7,491 nucleotides of DNA, taken from assembly GCA_025458755.1 (NCBI GenBank), contig JALORT010000090.1, positions 1 to 7,491 of the forward strand. The letters run 5' to 3'. The position numbers and the translations under genes are program-made. Numbering within the stretch: position 1 is the first letter of the stretch; each line of letters opens with the position of its first letter. Below the pieces are notes generated by a model. It made no database searches, was not told where the DNA came from, and saw only the letters and a list, made by a program, of their open reading frames with translations. Origin of the DNA: Methylotetracoccus sp. Its GTDB lineage: Bacteria; Pseudomonadota; Gammaproteobacteria; Methylococcales; Methylococcaceae. Of this stretch, positions 6,008-7,491 are shown in pieces.

Positions 6008-7491
6008 TTAGGTCACCTTCAAGACCACCAGGGAGATATCATCGGAGAAGGATGTGCGTTGGCAGAATTGCTGTAACTCGGCCATCACGGCATCGATGAT
6101 CTCCTGATTCGATGCTTCGGCGTGGGTTGCAAAAATATCGCAGAGACGCTGGGTGCCAAAAAATTCGCCCGCCTTGTTCTCTGCCTCCGTAATCCCATCC
6201 GTATAGAAAAGCAGGGTGTCATTCTTCTCCAGATGGAGTTTTCTTTCCTCGAAATACGTTTCCTGCCTGACCCCCAAAATCAGCCCTTCCGCATCGAGTT
6301 CCATGCAGGCGTGCTCGCGGCCACGCAGTAACAACGGGCAGTTGTGGCCGGCATTGGCGTAGGTCAGCTCGCGAGTCGTCGCATCGTATTGGGCATAGAA
6401 CATGGTTATGAAGCGATCCGACCGGTTCAAGTCGTCGAAAAGAAGACTGTTGAGGTTGGAAAGGATCGCTGCTGCACCCTGCGGCAGTCCGGCTTTCTCC
6501 TTCAGCATCCGATGGGTTTCCATCTTCAGAGTGCTGCGTGCTTCGGCCATGATCATGGCCGCAGCGACGGAATGGCCGGAGACATCAGCGATCACAATAT
6601 CCACCGCATTCTCCGAGCTGAAATAGTCGAAGTAATCGCCGCCGACGTGGGTCGCCGGCAGGCAGTATCCGGCAACCAGGATCCCCGCTGCAAACAGCGG
6701 CGCAGTGGGAAGTAGCGACAGCTGAATCTCCTTGGCAATCTCCATTTCGTGGCGCTCCTCCTCCAAGCGCCTAAGCGCTGTCACATCCATCTGAGTGCCA
6801 ATAAAGTGAGTGAGTCTCCCCTGTTCGTCCCGAACCGGCGAGATCATCAGCTCGTTCCAAAACTGGGTTCCGTCCTTACGATAATTCTTCAGGGTAAGAT
6901 GGCAGTCGCACCCTTCCTGCAAAGCGTGGCGGATCTGCTCGATCGCCTTCGGATCGGTATCGGGCCCCTGCAGAAAACCAGGGTTTTTCCCCATCACTTC
7001 GTCCCAGTCGTAGCCAGTCATCGCGACGAAAGCCGGATTGGTGTAGATGATGGGATTGCCCCGCTGATGCGGGTCGGTAATGATGATGCCGACGCTGGAG
7101 GCCTCGATGGCACGGTCCCTCAACCGGAGAGCATCTTCAAAGCGCTTGCGCTCGGTCACGTCATGATCGACCCCGCGCCATTTCAGCAAATTCCCGTCCC
7201 TATCAAGAATCGGGGCACCCGTAGACTCGGTGAACACCTCGTGGCCGTCCTGGTGCCGATAGCGATTGACGATACGGTGGAAAGCCTCTGCGCTCGAAAT
7301 CATCGCTGGAGCGGTCGGGACAACCCGTGCCTGGTCTTCCGGCGTGAACAGATCGTGATAATACTTACCGAGGATGTCCTCCGAGCGATACCCTAGAATT
7401 TCCTTCACCGCAGAGCTGGAGTAGATGTAGCGCCCGTCCGGGTCCTGTTCCCAGATCCATTCGCCGGCCATATCGGCCACCTGCCGAAATC
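6008..7491 (-). CDS. PAS-LOV-SpoIIE (PP2C-type) serine phosphatase, 5' end cut by right window edge
   Basis: Residue numbers count from the GTG at 7480, but the frame stays open to the edge (FRQ precedes it, PAS-like), so the true start is outside. Residues 1-115 are a PAS domain with its PAC tail. Residues about 125-234 are LOV-like: GKNPGFLQGPDTD (164-176), NYRKDGTQFWN (199-209) and FIGTQMDVT (226-234). The flavin-contacting N199, N209 and Q230 are kept, but the photoactive Cys is Pro167. A helical linker (about 235-258, EIAKEIQLSLLP) joins a SpoIIE/RsbU phosphatase with metal-site motifs GGDYFD (D281), ADVSGH (D299), YTDG (D428) and SDDIS (480-483). Such enzymes usually dephosphorylate STAS anti-sigma antagonists in the cytoplasm; no partner is visible here. 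It lies 94 bases upstream of pmoC on the same strand. Confidence 0.92.
   Translation of the reverse strand, partial: FRQVADMAGEWIWEQDPDGRYIYSSSAVKEILGYRSEDILGKYYHDLFTPEDQARVVPTAPAMISSAEAFHRIVNRYRHQDGHEVFTESTGAPILDRDGNLLKWRGVDHDVTERKRFEDALRLRDRAIEASSVGIIITDPHQRGNPIIYTNPAFVAMTGYDWDEVMGKNPGFLQGPDTDPKAIEQIRHALQEGCDCHLTLKNYRKDGTQFWNELMISPVRDEQGRLTHFIGTQMDVTALRRLEEERHEMEIAKEIQLSLLPTAPLFAAGILVAGYCLPATHVGGDYFDYFSSENAVDIVIADVSGHSVAAAMIMAEARSTLKMETHRMLKEKAGLPQGAAAILSNLNSLLFDDLNRSDRFITMFYAQYDATTRELTYANAGHNCPLLLRGREHACMELDAEGLILGVRQETYFEERKLHLEKNDTLLFYTDGITEAENKAGEFFGTQRLCDIFATHAEASNQEIIDAVMAELQQFCQRTSFSDDISLVVLKVT

Noticed and set aside
6749..7396. 215-codon plus-strand open frame opposite the PAS-LOV phosphatase
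   Set aside because: Antisense to conserved PAS and LOV motifs. No independent support.
1..7491. Mobile element, CRISPR array or tRNA gene
   Set aside because: No transposase or integrase motifs, regularly spaced repeats or cloverleaf-like segments were seen on either strand.

Overview
The window looks like a GC-rich gammaproteobacterial methanotroph (Methylococcaceae-like). The main evidence is an intact particulate methane monooxygenase subunit C gene (pmoC) whose product has all six known copper-site ligands and resembles Methylococcus PmoC more than nitrifier AmoC. The linked proA-nadD pair fits a proteobacterial chromosome. No transposase, integrase, tRNA, rRNA or CRISPR array was seen.

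Layout. Bases 1-143 (minus) are the 5' part of nadD, which runs off the left edge. Next is proA (156-1451, minus), with an extended -10 promoter about 100 bases upstream and a block of nested inverted repeats just beyond it. A probable two-gene minus-strand operon follows: a small lipoprotein (2937-3332), then a FocA-type formate channel fused to a C-terminal PilZ domain (1630-2883). A 249-base divergent region separates the lipoprotein from a plus-strand amidase-signature gene (3582-4904). That gene converges on a stand-alone pmoC (4966-5913, minus), which has no pmoA or pmoB beside it. Upstream of pmoC on the same strand is the 3' part of a PAS-LOV-SpoIIE phosphatase gene (6008-7491), which runs off the right edge.

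How the genes may fit together. proA (proline synthesis) and nadD (NAD synthesis) are housekeeping genes. The rest touches C1 metabolism and signalling: methane oxidation (PmoC), formate movement (FocA-PilZ) and a phosphatase of the type that controls anti-sigma antagonists. Any functional link among them is inference.

The notable theme is departure from family norms. The formate channel carries a probable cyclic-di-GMP receptor domain. The amidase has lost all three residues of its Ser-cisSer-Lys triad, yet its frame and fold signature are intact. PmoC carries a 34-residue insert in its first cytoplasmic loop, with a second copy of the local LWKTRD motif. The LOV domain keeps the flavin-contacting Asn/Asn/Gln set but has Pro in place of the photoactive Cys.
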